Positions 34,662 through 44,524 of a DNA stretch of 64,000 nt are shown here, in pieces. The DNA comes from Acidobacteria bacterium AB60 (GTDB lineage: Bacteria > Acidobacteriota > Terriglobia > Terriglobales > Acidobacteriaceae). The stretch covers positions 1 to 64,000 of the forward strand of contig VANK01000002.1 of NCBI GenBank assembly GCA_008682415.1, in the 5' to 3' direction. Both the position numbers and the translations under genes were made by a program. Under the pieces are notes generated by a model. That model saw nothing but the letters and a program-made list of their open reading frames with translations. It did no database searches and had not been told where the DNA came from. The first letter of the stretch is position 1; every line of letters starts with the position of its first letter.

Positions 34662-35126
34662 ATGATCGATCAACCCTCCACGACCTCCTACCTGTCCGAA
34701 CATAAAACCACTGCCGAACTGATGTCCGAGTTCAGCAAAAAGGCCACGAAGTTCCTCTACCCGAAGCCGCATGTCCTGTTCAATTGGGGCGAGCCTGCGA
34801 AGAGCGTGTATTTGGTACGCTCTGGCGAAGTGGTGCTCACAATGCCCATATCGGGCAAACAGGCAATGAGCTTGCATGCGGGAGAGAATTCGCTCGTAGG
34901 GCTACCAGCGACATTCAGCAATGAGCCGTATTCAATGACTGCCACTGCTCAAAGGAATACCGAGGTTGAGCGTATGGACCGCGAGCAGTTCCGGCTAATG
35001 CTCGTTATGAAGCCGGCCCTGTCACTGCACATTCTCAGAATTCTTGCTGAGGAAACCCGATCAGCGCGAATCGGCATTGTGGAAGCAGGAGCGAAACGCA
35101 GGCATGTACTGAAGCGCAAAGCCTGA
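34662..35126 (+). CDS. Cyclic-nucleotide-binding-domain protein without DNA-binding domain
   Basis: A 154-residue protein of the Crp/Fnr superfamily. The beta-roll is visible: LFNWGEPAKSVYLVRSGEVVLTM, LHAGENSLVGLPATFSNEPYSMTATAQ and TEVERMDREQFRLMLVMKP, followed by the dimer helix LSLHILRILAEETRSARI. The chain ends before a winged helix would start, and no helix-turn-helix is present. The phosphate-binding RxSA/T cassette of cAMP binders is not evident. ATG 34662 with GGGAG upstream is preferred to ATG 34650. Confidence 0.82.
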   Translation: MIDQPSTTSYLSEHKTTAELMSEFSKKATKFLYPKPHVLFNWGEPAKSVYLVRSGEVVLTMPISGKQAMSLHAGENSLVGLPATFSNEPYSMTATAQRNTEVERMDREQFRLMLVMKPALSLHILRILAEETRSARIGIVEAGAKRRHVLKRKA

Positions 35127-35287
35127 CGCACTACAAGCCTTCAGGTGTATCAGTGTGAGGAGCTACTCGCCGGTGCCCAATAGCCGGTTCTGAGCGAGTT
35201 GTCGCCGTCTCTAATCCTTTTCTCCCCTCCGCAGCACAGGCCGCCATGACGCGGTCACTCGCCAGCAATGCCGGGTCTGATGGCTAG

Positions 35288-36247
35288 TTACGGCTTGCTG
35301 GCCATTTTCTTCAGCCATGCATCATGCTGCGCCTCCAGTTTTCGGTTGATGGACATGGCGGCAGCATCCCCGGGATCATCCGCGTAAACGTCACCATATC
35401 TGGCGAGCTTTCGGTAATCCTTTCCATCCAGGATTCGGTTCATCAGTTCCGTCGCACGCTGCACCCACTGGTCGTACATTTTCCAACCGAGTTCCGACGA
35501 CGCGAGAGCAGGAGCGCCAAAATAGCCAGGCCAGTCCTTTTGTGAGGCAATCTGCTCCAACTCGTCAATGGATTTTCCGGAGTGCGGAAGAGCCGATTTG
35601 TAGTCTGGCGCAACCGCGCGTGGCTTCAGGGCAAGTATCCAACTCGTTTCGGCCATCGTTGCGTGCTCAGGAAGACCGTCTTCCCGTTGCTCCTCGGCGC
35701 TGCGAAAATCCTTAAGGTCCATTGCCCATAGATAACCGAACAGGTTCACCATCTCTCCGCCATAGGTGTCGTGGAAGTAGTCACCAGCTTGGTCGAGCAT
35801 GCGGTTATGTGCCGGGTCGCCATGTCCGTGTACGACGACGATCCAGCGAAATCCTAGCTGTCCCAGTTGGTCAGCGATGTCCATGAAGATTGAGCGCAGG
35901 GTGTTCGGTGTAACAGTACAACTGCCCGGGAACCAATACTTTCTGCCCAGCTCATTTGCCGCGCCCGCCCCTAATGGAATCTGCGGCATCAAAAGGGCTG
36001 TCCAGCCGGGACGGGAGGCCACAGCCTTGGCGAGGTCATCTGCGAGTCTGGCGTTGAATATGCCGTCGGTTCCGGAAGGCAGATAGGGACCGTGCTCTTC
36101 GAGAATCCCGCCGGGGACGATCACCACAACCTTATCTTTGCTTAGCTTCAAAAAATCGCGCGTGTTCAGATCGGCAAATTGAAGGACCTGGGCAGTCAAC
36201 GGCGCTGTGATTGCGAAGAATCCAATGAATGAAGCGAGCTTTCGCAT
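35288..36247 (-). CDS. Exported creatininase family amidohydrolase
   Basis: A 319-residue protein with a signal peptide (about 1-20, ending APLTAQ). The creatininase fold is marked by VPGGILEEHGPYLPSGTDG (metal-binding Glu and His, with Asp), WFPGSC, and VVVHGHGDPAHNRMLDQ. The length is longer than a typical creatininase by about 50 residues at the C-terminus. Family members open cyclic amides; this substrate is unknown. It stands alone, convergent with the cyclic-nucleotide-binding gene. Confidence 0.88.
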   Translation of the reverse strand: MRKLASFIGFFAITAPLTAQVLQFADLNTRDFLKLSKDKVVVIVPGGILEEHGPYLPSGTDGIFNARLADDLAKAVASRPGWTALLMPQIPLGAGAANELGRKYWFPGSCTVTPNTLRSIFMDIADQLGQLGFRWIVVVHGHGDPAHNRMLDQAGDYFHDTYGGEMVNLFGYLWAMDLKDFRSAEEQREDGLPEHATMAETSWILALKPRAVAPDYKSALPHSGKSIDELEQIASQKDWPGYFGAPALASSELGWKMYDQWVQRATELMNRILDGKDYRKLARYGDVYADDPGDAAAMSINRKLEAQHDAWLKKMASKP

Positions 36248-36696
36248 GGGGAATTATGGTTCAGCGCAGGTACTGATGGAAATGAATTAATTTCGTAGCT
36301 CGCGGATTACGGCCATCCTTTATTTTGACGGTTCTTCGCGCCTCCCTGCTCCGCCGGGAAAGAGTCGGAGGTGACCCGGCCTAGAGCACACAGCTGGCGG
36401 CGGTGGTCACTTCGCAGATCGCCGGAGCCTGGCTGGATATGTGTTGCGTAAGGGTTGGCCTCTACTCACTCGTGTCGCTTAAGGTGAATCAGTGGACCGT
36501 GCACCCGAGAGTCCCTCAGTTGCCTGAAAGCAGTTGAATCGAACGCTTCGCATTGAAAAGCCCTACACAACCCTCGCTTATCTGGAGCCCGGCCTGGAAG
36601 TGCAGCAGTTGGGCGGTGAACTGCACCAATTGGTTTTTTCGCCAGACAGTTTAGGATTGGCGGTTTTACGGCCTTGATGTATATTGATGATCAATT
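36248..36696. other. Divergent intergenic region
   Basis: 449 bp between the creatininase-family start (minus) and the His/Cys-rich small protein start (plus). No supported gene, RNA or clear palindrome was found. It should hold promoters for both directions. Confidence 0.4.
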
Positions 36697-37011
36697 ATGA
36701 TGTTGGGCGCCAGAATGCCGGCTTCGAATAGTCGAGCGCGTATTTTGTCCGCAGCCCTCCTCGTAATCTTGCTTCTGTTTGCCAGAACAGTTGAGCTCAC
36801 GCACATCCATTCGGATGGCGCCGGGCATACGGATTGCGCGCTGTGCCAAGGCGCCCACAATTTCGCACAGCCCTTAGCAGTCCCTCAAATCAATCCCGTC
36901 TCCTTTGCCGCGATCCGCATTGTCTTGTCTGAAAGACGCGAATACCGTGAGCATCTTTTTTCTTATTCGCATTGGAACAAACCTCCGCCTGACCAGACCC
37001 CCGTTGCCTAG
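36697..37011 (+). CDS. Small exported or membrane-anchored His/Cys protein (DUF2946-like)
   Basis: A 104-residue protein with an N-terminal hydrophobic segment (LSAALLVILLLFARTVEL, about 17-34) followed by THIHSDGAGHTDCALCQGAHN, a cluster of His and two Cys in CxxC spacing that looks metal-binding. I recall similar short proteins upstream of TonB receptors in heavy-metal or copper clusters and in Acidobacteriota. It precedes the TonB receptor at 37153 by 141 bp on the same strand, suggesting a shared metal-related role, which is inference. Confidence 0.65.
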   Translation: MMLGARMPASNSRARILSAALLVILLLFARTVELTHIHSDGAGHTDCALCQGAHNFAQPLAVPQINPVSFAAIRIVLSERREYREHLFSYSHWNKPPPDQTPVA

Positions 37012-37152
37012 AACTGTCTCTGAACCCACGTAGCGCAGCCAGGGGCTGCTGCACGCGTCTTTCCCTCTTGGAAGTGGCGGCGCAATTCTCACCGGTTCGG
37101 AAGACTCGCGACAGGTCCACTCAAAAAAGGTGATTCACCAGGAGGTCAGCCC

Positions 37153-39897
37153 ATGCGCCTTTCCATGCGTATTATCTTTTGGCTATTTGTGCTTTCAGTT
37201 TCCAAGGAGTTTTCGTTGTTGCACGCCCAAAGCGGCAACGCCGGTACCATCAGCGGAACAGTCAGCGACCCCAGCGGCGCTCTCGTCCTCAATGCAGGAG
37301 TTGAAATCCTCAACCCTATCAGCCAGTACTCCCGCACCGTCATTACGGACAAAACGGGCAAATTCACCTTTCCCAATGTCCCCTTCAACTCGTACCACCT
37401 CACCGTGAACGCGCCGGGCTTCGCGCCTTTGGTCGAGGACGTAGACGTCCGCTCTTCCGTGCCAGTAAACCTCACTCTCGGGCTCAAGGTCACCGCGAGC
37501 CAGACCGTCACTGTCGAATCCAACGCCGGCGACCTTGTCGAGAGCGACCCCACCTTTCACGTCGACGTCGATCGCGACCTCTTCATCAAAGTTCCTCTCG
37601 AAAGCGTTTCCTCCACACTGAGCGCCCTCGTCACCCAGACCACCCCGGGCGTCGCTGCCGACTCTAACGGCCTGTTTCATGGCATCGGCGACCACGCCTC
37701 CAACTCTTTCTCCGTTGATGGTCAGTCCATCACCGACCAGCAAAGCAAGATATTCTCCAACCAGCTTCCCTCCAACGCCGTGCAGTCCATTGAGGTCATT
37801 GATGGCGCGCCGCCGGCCGAGTTTGGCGGCAAAACCAGCCTCGTCATCATCGCCACCACCCGATCGGGACAGGGCATGACCCACCCCACCGGAAGCATCA
37901 CCGGCTCGTACGGCACGTTCGGGTCCGCTACAGGATCTTTCGACCTCGGCTACGGCGGCAAGAACTGGGGCAACTTCCTCGAAGTCGACGGCCTAAACAC
38001 CGGCCGCTTCCTCGATCCCCCCGAGTTCAGCGTCTTCCACGACAAAGGCAACGAGGAGAACTTCTTCGACCGCATCGACTACTCCCTATCCCCGTCCGAC
38101 TCTGTCCACCTGAACCTGAACTACAGCCGCTCCTGGTTTCAGAACCCCAACACCTACGACAACCTCGACGTCCGGAACGTTGTCAGCGGCGGCACCAGCG
38201 CCAGCCCGGTATTCGACAACGTCGGCAATGCCGACCAGCGCTCCCAGATCCAGACCTTCAATATCACGCCCACCTGGACTCACATCGTCAGCGACGAAGC
38301 GGTCACCAACGTGATCCTCTGGGCCCGCAAAGACTTCTATCACTACTACCCCAGCGGCAATCCGCTCGCCGACCTCGGTCCCATCCAGACCGCATCCATC
38401 TCCCAGTACCGCACCCTCTTCGACGTCGGCGGCACCGCCAATCTCACCTGGACCCACGGCCACCACAACGTCAAGGCGGGCGTCGAGTACGACACCACCT
38501 TCCTCCGCGAGCACGACAACCTCGGCGTCGTCTCTTCCACCTACTCCTTCACCGCGCCCTGTGCGGATGCCAACGGCAACCCGGTTCCCGGCTACTCCGA
38601 TCCCTCCCAGTGCACTGGCGATCTCATGCCCAACTCGGGTTACGACCCTGACATCGCAGCCCACGACCTCACCCGCGGCGGCTCCTTCTACCATTTCACC
38701 GGCCACGCCGACATCAAGGGGACCGGCCTTTACGTCCAGGACCAGATGAAGTTCGGAAACTGGACCGCCAACGTGGGCATGCGCGGCGATCTTTACAACG
38801 GACTCGTTGTGACCCGCCAGCCTGAACCGCGCGCCGGTATCGCCTACAACATCAAACCTTCAGCCACCGTCCTCAGCCTCTCCTATGCCCGTACCCTCGA
38901 AACTCCCTTCAACGAGAACCTGATCGTCTCCAGTCAGGGCTGCAGCGACGCTGTCCTCAATCCGCTCCTCAATTGCACTCCGGGCGTACAGGGCACTGTC
39001 CAGCCCGGCTTCCGCAACGAGTTCCACGCTTCCCTCCAGCAGGCCTTCGGCAAGCACCTCGTCTTCGGGGGCGAATACATCTGGAAGTACACCCGCAATG
39101 CCTTCGACTTCTCCATCCTTGGCAACACCCCCATCTTCTTCCCCATCGACTGGCATAACGGCAAGATCCCCGGCTATGCCCTCCACGTCGAAGTCCCCGA
39201 GTTCCGCCACTTCAGCGCATACACGGTCATGTCCTCGGTCCAGGCTCGTTTCTTTAACCCGCAAGTAGCTGGCGCTGGAGCCACTGTTGCCACCCCAGGC
39301 GCGGTCGACGTGCCCTTCCGCATCGACCACGACGAAAAATTCAACCAGACCACCCACTTCCAGTACACCGTCGCCCACGCCAAATACATCAACGGCATCT
39401 GGAGCGGCTTCAATTGGCGCTACGACTCCGGCCTCGTCGCCGGGGCCATGCCCTGCTACAACGTCATAGGCGACAACACCCGCTGCGGCGGCACCTCCAT
39501 CACCCTGCCCAACGGCCAGCCCGGCGTCGACTTGAGCGGCCTCTCCCCCGATCAGCAGTTCGAAGCCGGCATCGTCTGCGACGGCGTCGCCGCCACCCCC
39601 ACCACGGGCTTCGCCAATTGCGACAACACTGGCTACAAATCCAGCCTCGTCTCCATTCCCGCGCCCAACACCGAGGACGACGACAAGCGGCCCCCGCGTA
39701 TCGCCCCACGCAGCCTCTTCGATGTCACCGTGGGCAAGACCAACATCTTCCACACCGACCACTACAAGACCGACCTCGACTTCACCGCCATCAACGTCAC
39801 CAACAAATACGCACTTTATAACTTCCTGTCTACGTTTAGCGGAACCCACTACGTGACTCCGCGGGCTCTGACTGCGAAGGTAACGCTGAACTTTTAG
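37153..39897 (+). CDS. TonB-dependent receptor with carboxypeptidase-regulatory-like domain
   Basis: A 914-residue outer-membrane receptor. It has a signal peptide (about 1-25, ending LHAQ), a CarboxypepD_reg-like domain (about 30-115, GTISGTVSDPSGALV and VPFNSYHLTVNAPGF), a plug (about 125-245, SFSVDGQSITDQQS and IEVIDGAPPAEFGG) and a barrel ending in the aromatic ALTAKVTLNF. It imports an unknown ligand with TonB energy. Its codons are strongly C-ending, unlike the gene at 40395 and most genes left of it but like the his region. A His/Cys-rich small protein gene precedes it. Confidence 0.9.
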   Translation: MRLSMRIIFWLFVLSVSKEFSLLHAQSGNAGTISGTVSDPSGALVLNAGVEILNPISQYSRTVITDKTGKFTFPNVPFNSYHLTVNAPGFAPLVEDVDVRSSVPVNLTLGLKVTASQTVTVESNAGDLVESDPTFHVDVDRDLFIKVPLESVSSTLSALVTQTTPGVAADSNGLFHGIGDHASNSFSVDGQSITDQQSKIFSNQLPSNAVQSIEVIDGAPPAEFGGKTSLVIIATTRSGQGMTHPTGSITGSYGTFGSATGSFDLGYGGKNWGNFLEVDGLNTGRFLDPPEFSVFHDKGNEENFFDRIDYSLSPSDSVHLNLNYSRSWFQNPNTYDNLDVRNVVSGGTSASPVFDNVGNADQRSQIQTFNITPTWTHIVSDEAVTNVILWARKDFYHYYPSGNPLADLGPIQTASISQYRTLFDVGGTANLTWTHGHHNVKAGVEYDTTFLREHDNLGVVSSTYSFTAPCADANGNPVPGYSDPSQCTGDLMPNSGYDPDIAAHDLTRGGSFYHFTGHADIKGTGLYVQDQMKFGNWTANVGMRGDLYNGLVVTRQPEPRAGIAYNIKPSATVLSLSYARTLETPFNENLIVSSQGCSDAVLNPLLNCTPGVQGTVQPGFRNEFHASLQQAFGKHLVFGGEYIWKYTRNAFDFSILGNTPIFFPIDWHNGKIPGYALHVEVPEFRHFSAYTVMSSVQARFFNPQVAGAGATVATPGAVDVPFRIDHDEKFNQTTHFQYTVAHAKYINGIWSGFNWRYDSGLVAGAMPCYNVIGDNTRCGGTSITLPNGQPGVDLSGLSPDQQFEAGIVCDGVAATPTTGFANCDNTGYKSSLVSIPAPNTEDDDKRPPRIAPRSLFDVTVGKTNIFHTDHYKTDLDFTAINVTNKYALYNFLSTFSGTHYVTPRALTAKVTLNF

Positions 39898-39919
39898 CCT
39901 GATCTGTTTCGCTTCAGTC

Positions 39920-39942
39920 GGGCCAGCGACGTTTGCTGGCCC
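39920..39942 (+). terminator. Strong stem-loop after the first TonB receptor
   Basis: GGGCCAGC, a 7-base loop and GCTGGCCC form a perfect 8-bp stem 22 bp after the receptor stop. There is no T-tract, so it may act as a transcript-end stabiliser rather than an intrinsic terminator. Confidence 0.5.
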
Positions 39943-39968
39943 AAGTTCACGATTGAGGGGAGGCTGTC

Positions 39969-40178
39969 ATGCCGAAAATGATCACCTTCGACAAAGGCAG
40001 TAAGCGGCGATTGAAGGAGATCCGATGGAGGTTATCAGAAGTTATCAGTTTGGCCTTGCTTTCTCTGTTGACGATTGCGGTGTGTGCCTTGGCCGTACTC
40101 TGGGAGATGGATCGCGAACGCTATTCTGAGCCGACTAAAGAGCATCAGATCAGGGAGGCAGAGCCCATTGAGCGTTAG
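39969..40178 (+). CDS. Small single-pass membrane protein
   Basis: A 69-residue protein: a basic N-terminus (KGSKRRLKEIRWR), one membrane helix (ISLALLSLLTIAVCALAVLW) and a charged tail (EMDRERYSEPTKEHQI). GAGGGGAGG lies 5-6 bases before the ATG, which supports translation. It sits between the two TonB receptor genes on the same strand. I do not recognise the family. Confidence 0.65.
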   Translation: MPKMITFDKGSKRRLKEIRWRLSEVISLALLSLLTIAVCALAVLWEMDRERYSEPTKEHQIREAEPIER

Positions 40179-40394
40179 AAGGTAAAGGGGAGAACGCTAC
40201 GCTGGCCTAGCTACTCCGGTCAGTCAAGATGGATCAGCCACTCGGTCGCACTGATACTTCCCGAATCGCCAGGCTGCCTTCGCGCGAGGACACGAAGCAC
40301 GATTGCTAGAATAGTGAGAAGGCGACCGAGACTTCGGCGCCCGTTCTGCCACCAGATCTCGCCATCGGAACGGCAGAGACGGCTTCGGGGGCGC

Positions 40395-43300
40395 ATGTTG
40401 TCCGGTCTGATTTCACCTCATCCGTCCTTCAAGCTCCGAAGAGTGCGCTACATTTGGGCGTCCCTTTTTGGAGCGCTCCTCCTGCTCGGAGGCCGTTTGC
40501 ATGCCGCAACGGGGGGAAGCATCTTCGGAATTGTGCGGGACCCAAGTGGTGCCGTAATTCCTGGAGCTGAACTTCTTCTCGTCAATACACGTCAGCAAAC
40601 GGAATATCGCACGCAGTCCGACAAATTGGGCTCGTATTCGTTCCCCAACTTGCCAGTCGGCGAATACGACCTCACCATCTCCGCGCCGGGATTCTCAACA
40701 CGAAATGAAACCAACCTGACTGTTGACGCGGATTCCGCCGTCAAAGCTGACGCGACGCTCGTGATCGGTAAGAAAGCCGATACGATAACCGTGACAAGCA
40801 CCACTCCCTCCGTGCAGGTCGAGACGATCGCCACCCATCTTGGCGAGGTTGTTTCCAGCCAGCAGATCACCGCCCTACCTCTGAATGGGAGAAGCTACAC
40901 GGACCTGTTAGCAATCCAGCCAGGTGTTGCCCCCGTTTCGACACTGCTGCCAAGCTCGGTGGTCATGGCCGGAGCAACAGGAAGCCTTGAACCGTCGGGC
41001 GACCTGAATCCCGGCAACCTGTCGATCAATGGCCAGAGGGAATCCTCAAACGGATTTTTGGTTGACGGAATCGATGTTCAGGAACACATGAACGGCGGAA
41101 CCTCGATTATCCCCAACCTCGATTCCATCGATGAGTTCCGCGTCTTGACGAACAATTTTGACCCTGAGTACGGGAACTATAACGGTGGCATCGTGACCGT
41201 TGTCACTAAGGGTGGAACGACTGATTGGCATGGTGAAGCGTTTGAGTTCTTTCGCAACACAGTGCTCGATGCGCGCGGATACTTCGATCCCTCCCGCTCC
41301 AGTTTCAAGCAGAATCAGTTTGGCGGGACGATGGGTGGACCGATCTGGCGTGACAAAGGCTTTATCTTCGCGGACTATCAGGGCACGCGGACAACTCAGG
41401 GAGTTTCTACCGGGGACATAACCGTACCTACTCTCGCGCAAAGGAGCGGTGACTTCAGCGACTTGACCGGCTCAGTGAGCGGTCCGTATTTGGCTTCGTT
41501 GCTTTCGCAGGAGTTGGGATATACGGTAAGCTCTGGCGAGCCATACTCGAGCGTGTTTCCTGGCGGCGTCATCCCACAGCGCGCATGGTCCGCGCCCGGC
41601 AAAGCTTTGCTTGGTTATGTACCCGCTCCAAACGTGAGTGCAAGCCAGTTCTCCACCTCGGCTTATTCGCAGACGGTGCGCGACGACAAAGGCTCCATCC
41701 GAGTCGACGGAAATACACGCGCTGGTCAGATCTCTGCTTACTACTTCATCGACGACTATCGTCTCGATAATCCATATCCCGGTTCTGTGGCTGGAGCCAG
41801 CATTCCAGGGTTCGATGCGCTTTTTACAGGTCGGGCGCAGCTGGTCTCGTTGGGCGATAACAAACTCGTGGGAGCTAAGTCTGTCAACGAATTCCACTTC
41901 GGGTATTTGCGGAATGCAAATGTCATCGGACAACCGAAGGGGGGTCTCGGCGTCAGCCTGTCGTCACAGGGGTTTGTGACGGGGCCAGGCACACCAGGGA
42001 TCGACGTTCAGGCTCCCCAGTTCGAGGGCGTCGAGAACATCACGTTCCCGACTTTCGTGATGGGAGTGCCCATCACCAACGAAGTTCAGACCAATAACAC
42101 TTTCTACGTGAGCGATGGATTTTCACAGGTTTTCCACAAGCATACCCTGAAGTTTGGCTCCCAGTTCCACCTCGACCAGGTGAACGAGCACCCGAATGCG
42201 ACTTTCAATGGAACCTTCAACATCGACGGCACAGAGACCGGCGACCCTTACGCAGACTTTCTCATTGGTGTGGCCAGCAATTTCACCCAATCGTCCGGCA
42301 CACCATTTTATCCGCGCAATCGCTATTTCGGAGCGTATGCACAGGATAGCTGGCGCGCACGTGACAACCTCACCATCAATATGGGTATGAGGTGGGATGT
42401 AATCATGCCCTTTTGGGAAAAATATGGGCAGACCCAAACCTGGGTGCCCGGCGCGCAATCTACCCTCTTTCCAGGGGCCTTGCCCGGTCTTCTGGTTGCG
42501 GGCGATCCAGGTGTACCAAAAACTCTGGCGCCTGCCCAATACGACAATCTCGCGCCCCGAATCGGTATCGCTTGGGCGCCGCGTTTCACTCACGGTATCC
42601 TCAATGCAATTTTGGGAGACCGTGGTGCAAGCAGCATACGTGCCAGCTTCGGGCTCTTTTACACTGAGTTTCCGGGCCTACTGGCCGGAATCATGTATTC
42701 GGTTCCGCCATTCGGGTACAACTACCTCAGCCCAGCTCCGCCGCTCATGATGACGCCGTTCATTTCAGCTGCGACTGGTGTCGACAATGGGCAAAGATTT
42801 CCATTCTCGTTTCCGCCCCACAAAATCTCAGCGTCTCATCCCGACGCCTCTATTAATTGGGCAAACTTTGCTCCGCTTTCCGCTGGCCCCTTCTTTAGCA
42901 TTCACAACCGGGCACCATACGTTGATGACATTATCTTTTCGGTACAGCGCCAAATCCGTCAGCGCGCAGTGTTGACCGTCAGTTATGTCGGTAATCAGGG
43001 CCATCGGATCCCTGCAATGATTTCTCTTAACACTGGGGACCCCAATCTTTGTGTCGATCTAGTCGGCTGTGGCCCCTTCGGTGAGGACAATACCTACACC
43101 ACAGTTGGCGGTGAAACCGTCTATGGAACACGCATCGGGCAAAGCGGCGGACCTCGAGTTGGACCGGTGGAAAACTACGGTGAGAACACCATCGACTCCA
43201 CCATCGCGAATTCCAGCTATAACGCTCTGGAAGCAACAGTGCGCTATCAGGGTGGCGGCTCACAATTCCTACTGAGCTACGCGTTTTCCAAGTCGATAGA

Positions 43301-43928
43301 CCAGGCTTCGAATATTGGCGAGCAGTTGGATCCGCTGAATCTGCGTCAGAGCCGCGCGATTTCTGCGTGGGACCAGAAGCATTCCTTTGTTGCCAGCTAC
43401 AGCGTTGCACTGGCTATCGAGCGAGTCGTGCAAAGGGCCAATCGTCTGACGTCGCAATGGAGTTTGTCGGGAACAACGCGCTTCGCGAGTGGGTTCCCCG
43501 TTACACTTTATGACAACTCAGACAACTCGCTTCTCGGAACGCTTGGGAACGGGGTGAACAACTACCTTCTGGACACGCCTCAGCAGTTACCAGGACCCCT
43601 TGAAATTAACACCAGGTACCGCAGCGACAAGCCGGAATTCAATACAGCGCTTTTTCCGGAGGAGAGTCTTGGACAGCTGGGCAACGCGAAGCGCCGGGTA
43701 TTCTATGGTCCCGGCATTGAAAACTTCGATCTGACCCTGCAAAAGGGCATTTCATTCAGCGAAGCAAGAAGATTGGAGCTCCGAATGGAAGCGTTCAACG
43801 CATTTAATCACGCGCAGTTTTACGGCCCAGCATCGGTCAACGGGCAGGTAGAGGACCCCAACTTCGGCCGTATCGTTAGCGCCGCATCGCCACGTCTGAT
43901 GCAGGTGGTTGCAAGATTCACTTTCTGA
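40395..43928 (+). CDS. Large TonB-dependent receptor with carboxypeptidase-regulatory-like domain (Oar-like)
   Basis: A 1177-residue receptor of the large Acidobacteriota type. ATG 40395 starts a plausible signal peptide (FKLRRVRYIWASLFGALLLLGG, ending LHAAT); the frame extends to 40314. The CarboxypepD_reg domain is at about 38-125 (GSIFGIVRDPSGAVIPGAEL, NLPVGEYDLTISAPGF), the plug follows with ALPLNGRSYTDLLAIQPG and GFLVDGIDVQEHMNGG, and the barrel ends MQVVARFTF. Codon use is less GC-biased than in the receptor at 37153. A PadR regulator lies downstream in the opposite direction. Confidence 0.92.
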   Translation: MLSGLISPHPSFKLRRVRYIWASLFGALLLLGGRLHAATGGSIFGIVRDPSGAVIPGAELLLVNTRQQTEYRTQSDKLGSYSFPNLPVGEYDLTISAPGFSTRNETNLTVDADSAVKADATLVIGKKADTITVTSTTPSVQVETIATHLGEVVSSQQITALPLNGRSYTDLLAIQPGVAPVSTLLPSSVVMAGATGSLEPSGDLNPGNLSINGQRESSNGFLVDGIDVQEHMNGGTSIIPNLDSIDEFRVLTNNFDPEYGNYNGGIVTVVTKGGTTDWHGEAFEFFRNTVLDARGYFDPSRSSFKQNQFGGTMGGPIWRDKGFIFADYQGTRTTQGVSTGDITVPTLAQRSGDFSDLTGSVSGPYLASLLSQELGYTVSSGEPYSSVFPGGVIPQRAWSAPGKALLGYVPAPNVSASQFSTSAYSQTVRDDKGSIRVDGNTRAGQISAYYFIDDYRLDNPYPGSVAGASIPGFDALFTGRAQLVSLGDNKLVGAKSVNEFHFGYLRNANVIGQPKGGLGVSLSSQGFVTGPGTPGIDVQAPQFEGVENITFPTFVMGVPITNEVQTNNTFYVSDGFSQVFHKHTLKFGSQFHLDQVNEHPNATFNGTFNIDGTETGDPYADFLIGVASNFTQSSGTPFYPRNRYFGAYAQDSWRARDNLTINMGMRWDVIMPFWEKYGQTQTWVPGAQSTLFPGALPGLLVAGDPGVPKTLAPAQYDNLAPRIGIAWAPRFTHGILNAILGDRGASSIRASFGLFYTEFPGLLAGIMYSVPPFGYNYLSPAPPLMMTPFISAATGVDNGQRFPFSFPPHKISASHPDASINWANFAPLSAGPFFSIHNRAPYVDDIIFSVQRQIRQRAVLTVSYVGNQGHRIPAMISLNTGDPNLCVDLVGCGPFGEDNTYTTVGGETVYGTRIGQSGGPRVGPVENYGENTIDSTIANSSYNALEATVRYQGGGSQFLLSYAFSKSIDQASNIGEQLDPLNLRQSRAISAWDQKHSFVASYSVALAIERVVQRANRLTSQWSLSGTTRFASGFPVTLYDNSDNSLLGTLGNGVNNYLLDTPQQLPGPLEINTRYRSDKPEFNTALFPEESLGQLGNAKRRVFYGPGIENFDLTLQKGISFSEARRLELRMEAFNAFNHAQFYGPASVNGQVEDPNFGRIVSAASPRLMQVVARFTF

Positions 43929-43994
43929 AGAGAATCTGAAAATAGGTCTGTGGATCAGCATGATTCGGGGCGAAGGTTACGCCGGTTAGCCGAT

Positions 43995-44324
43995 CTAGGC
44001 ATCCAAATCTTGTTCGAACATCTCTTCGAAGAGCTCGCGAACCCGCTCACGGCCAACCTGCAAAGCTGCCTTGCCTACCCGTGTCGCATAGTATGAAATT
44101 CTTCGGCGACCGTTAACGACGTCGACCTTGGCCTTCAACCATCCGCGACGCTCCATGCTGCGAAGCAACGGGTACATTGTGCCAGGACCGAGACGATATC
44201 CGTGCCTGCCAAGTTCCTCAATCATGCCCATGCCAAATATCGGCTCGATTGAAGCGTGGTGCAGAACGTGGAGTCGAACCAGTCCCACATGCAACTCTTG
44301 ATATTCCGCCTTTACGTGCGACAA
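43995..44324 (-). CDS. PadR family transcriptional regulator
   Basis: A 109-residue regulator with the PadR winged helix: LVRLHVLHHASIEPIFGMGMIEELGRHGYRLGPGTMYPLLRSMERRGWLKAKVD, followed by RRRISYYATRVGKAAL and a C-terminal helix. The start is TTG with no better alternative. PadR genes beside large TonB receptors are common in Acidobacteriota. It is convergent with the receptor at 40395, with its own promoter on the tRNA side. Confidence 0.92.
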   Translation of the reverse strand: MSHVKAEYQELHVGLVRLHVLHHASIEPIFGMGMIEELGRHGYRLGPGTMYPLLRSMERRGWLKAKVDVVNGRRRISYYATRVGKAALQVGRERVRELFEEMFEQDLDA

Positions 44325-44524
44325 AGCCCGCTCCGGTGAAGGTTCGAGATTCGTTGAATCTGGCTGATTTTACCGTACGTTGTATCAGCCTCAGCGCGGA
44401 GAGTCGCAGAGACAAAGCAGAATTCGTTAACGAGGTATCTGGCTCCCCTAGATCTTCTAGGTTCTTTTTCGCGCCGCCGGTGAAATTCAACTAATCAGAT
44501 CTGCTTCTAAGTTATTGATTTATA

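Noticed and set aside
38860-39849. A 329-codon minus-strand frame opposite the first TonB receptor, and similar ones at 37195 and 46466
   Set aside because: Gly/Val/Asp-rich frames that mirror the codon bias of the real plus-strand genes; no ribosome binding site or domain.
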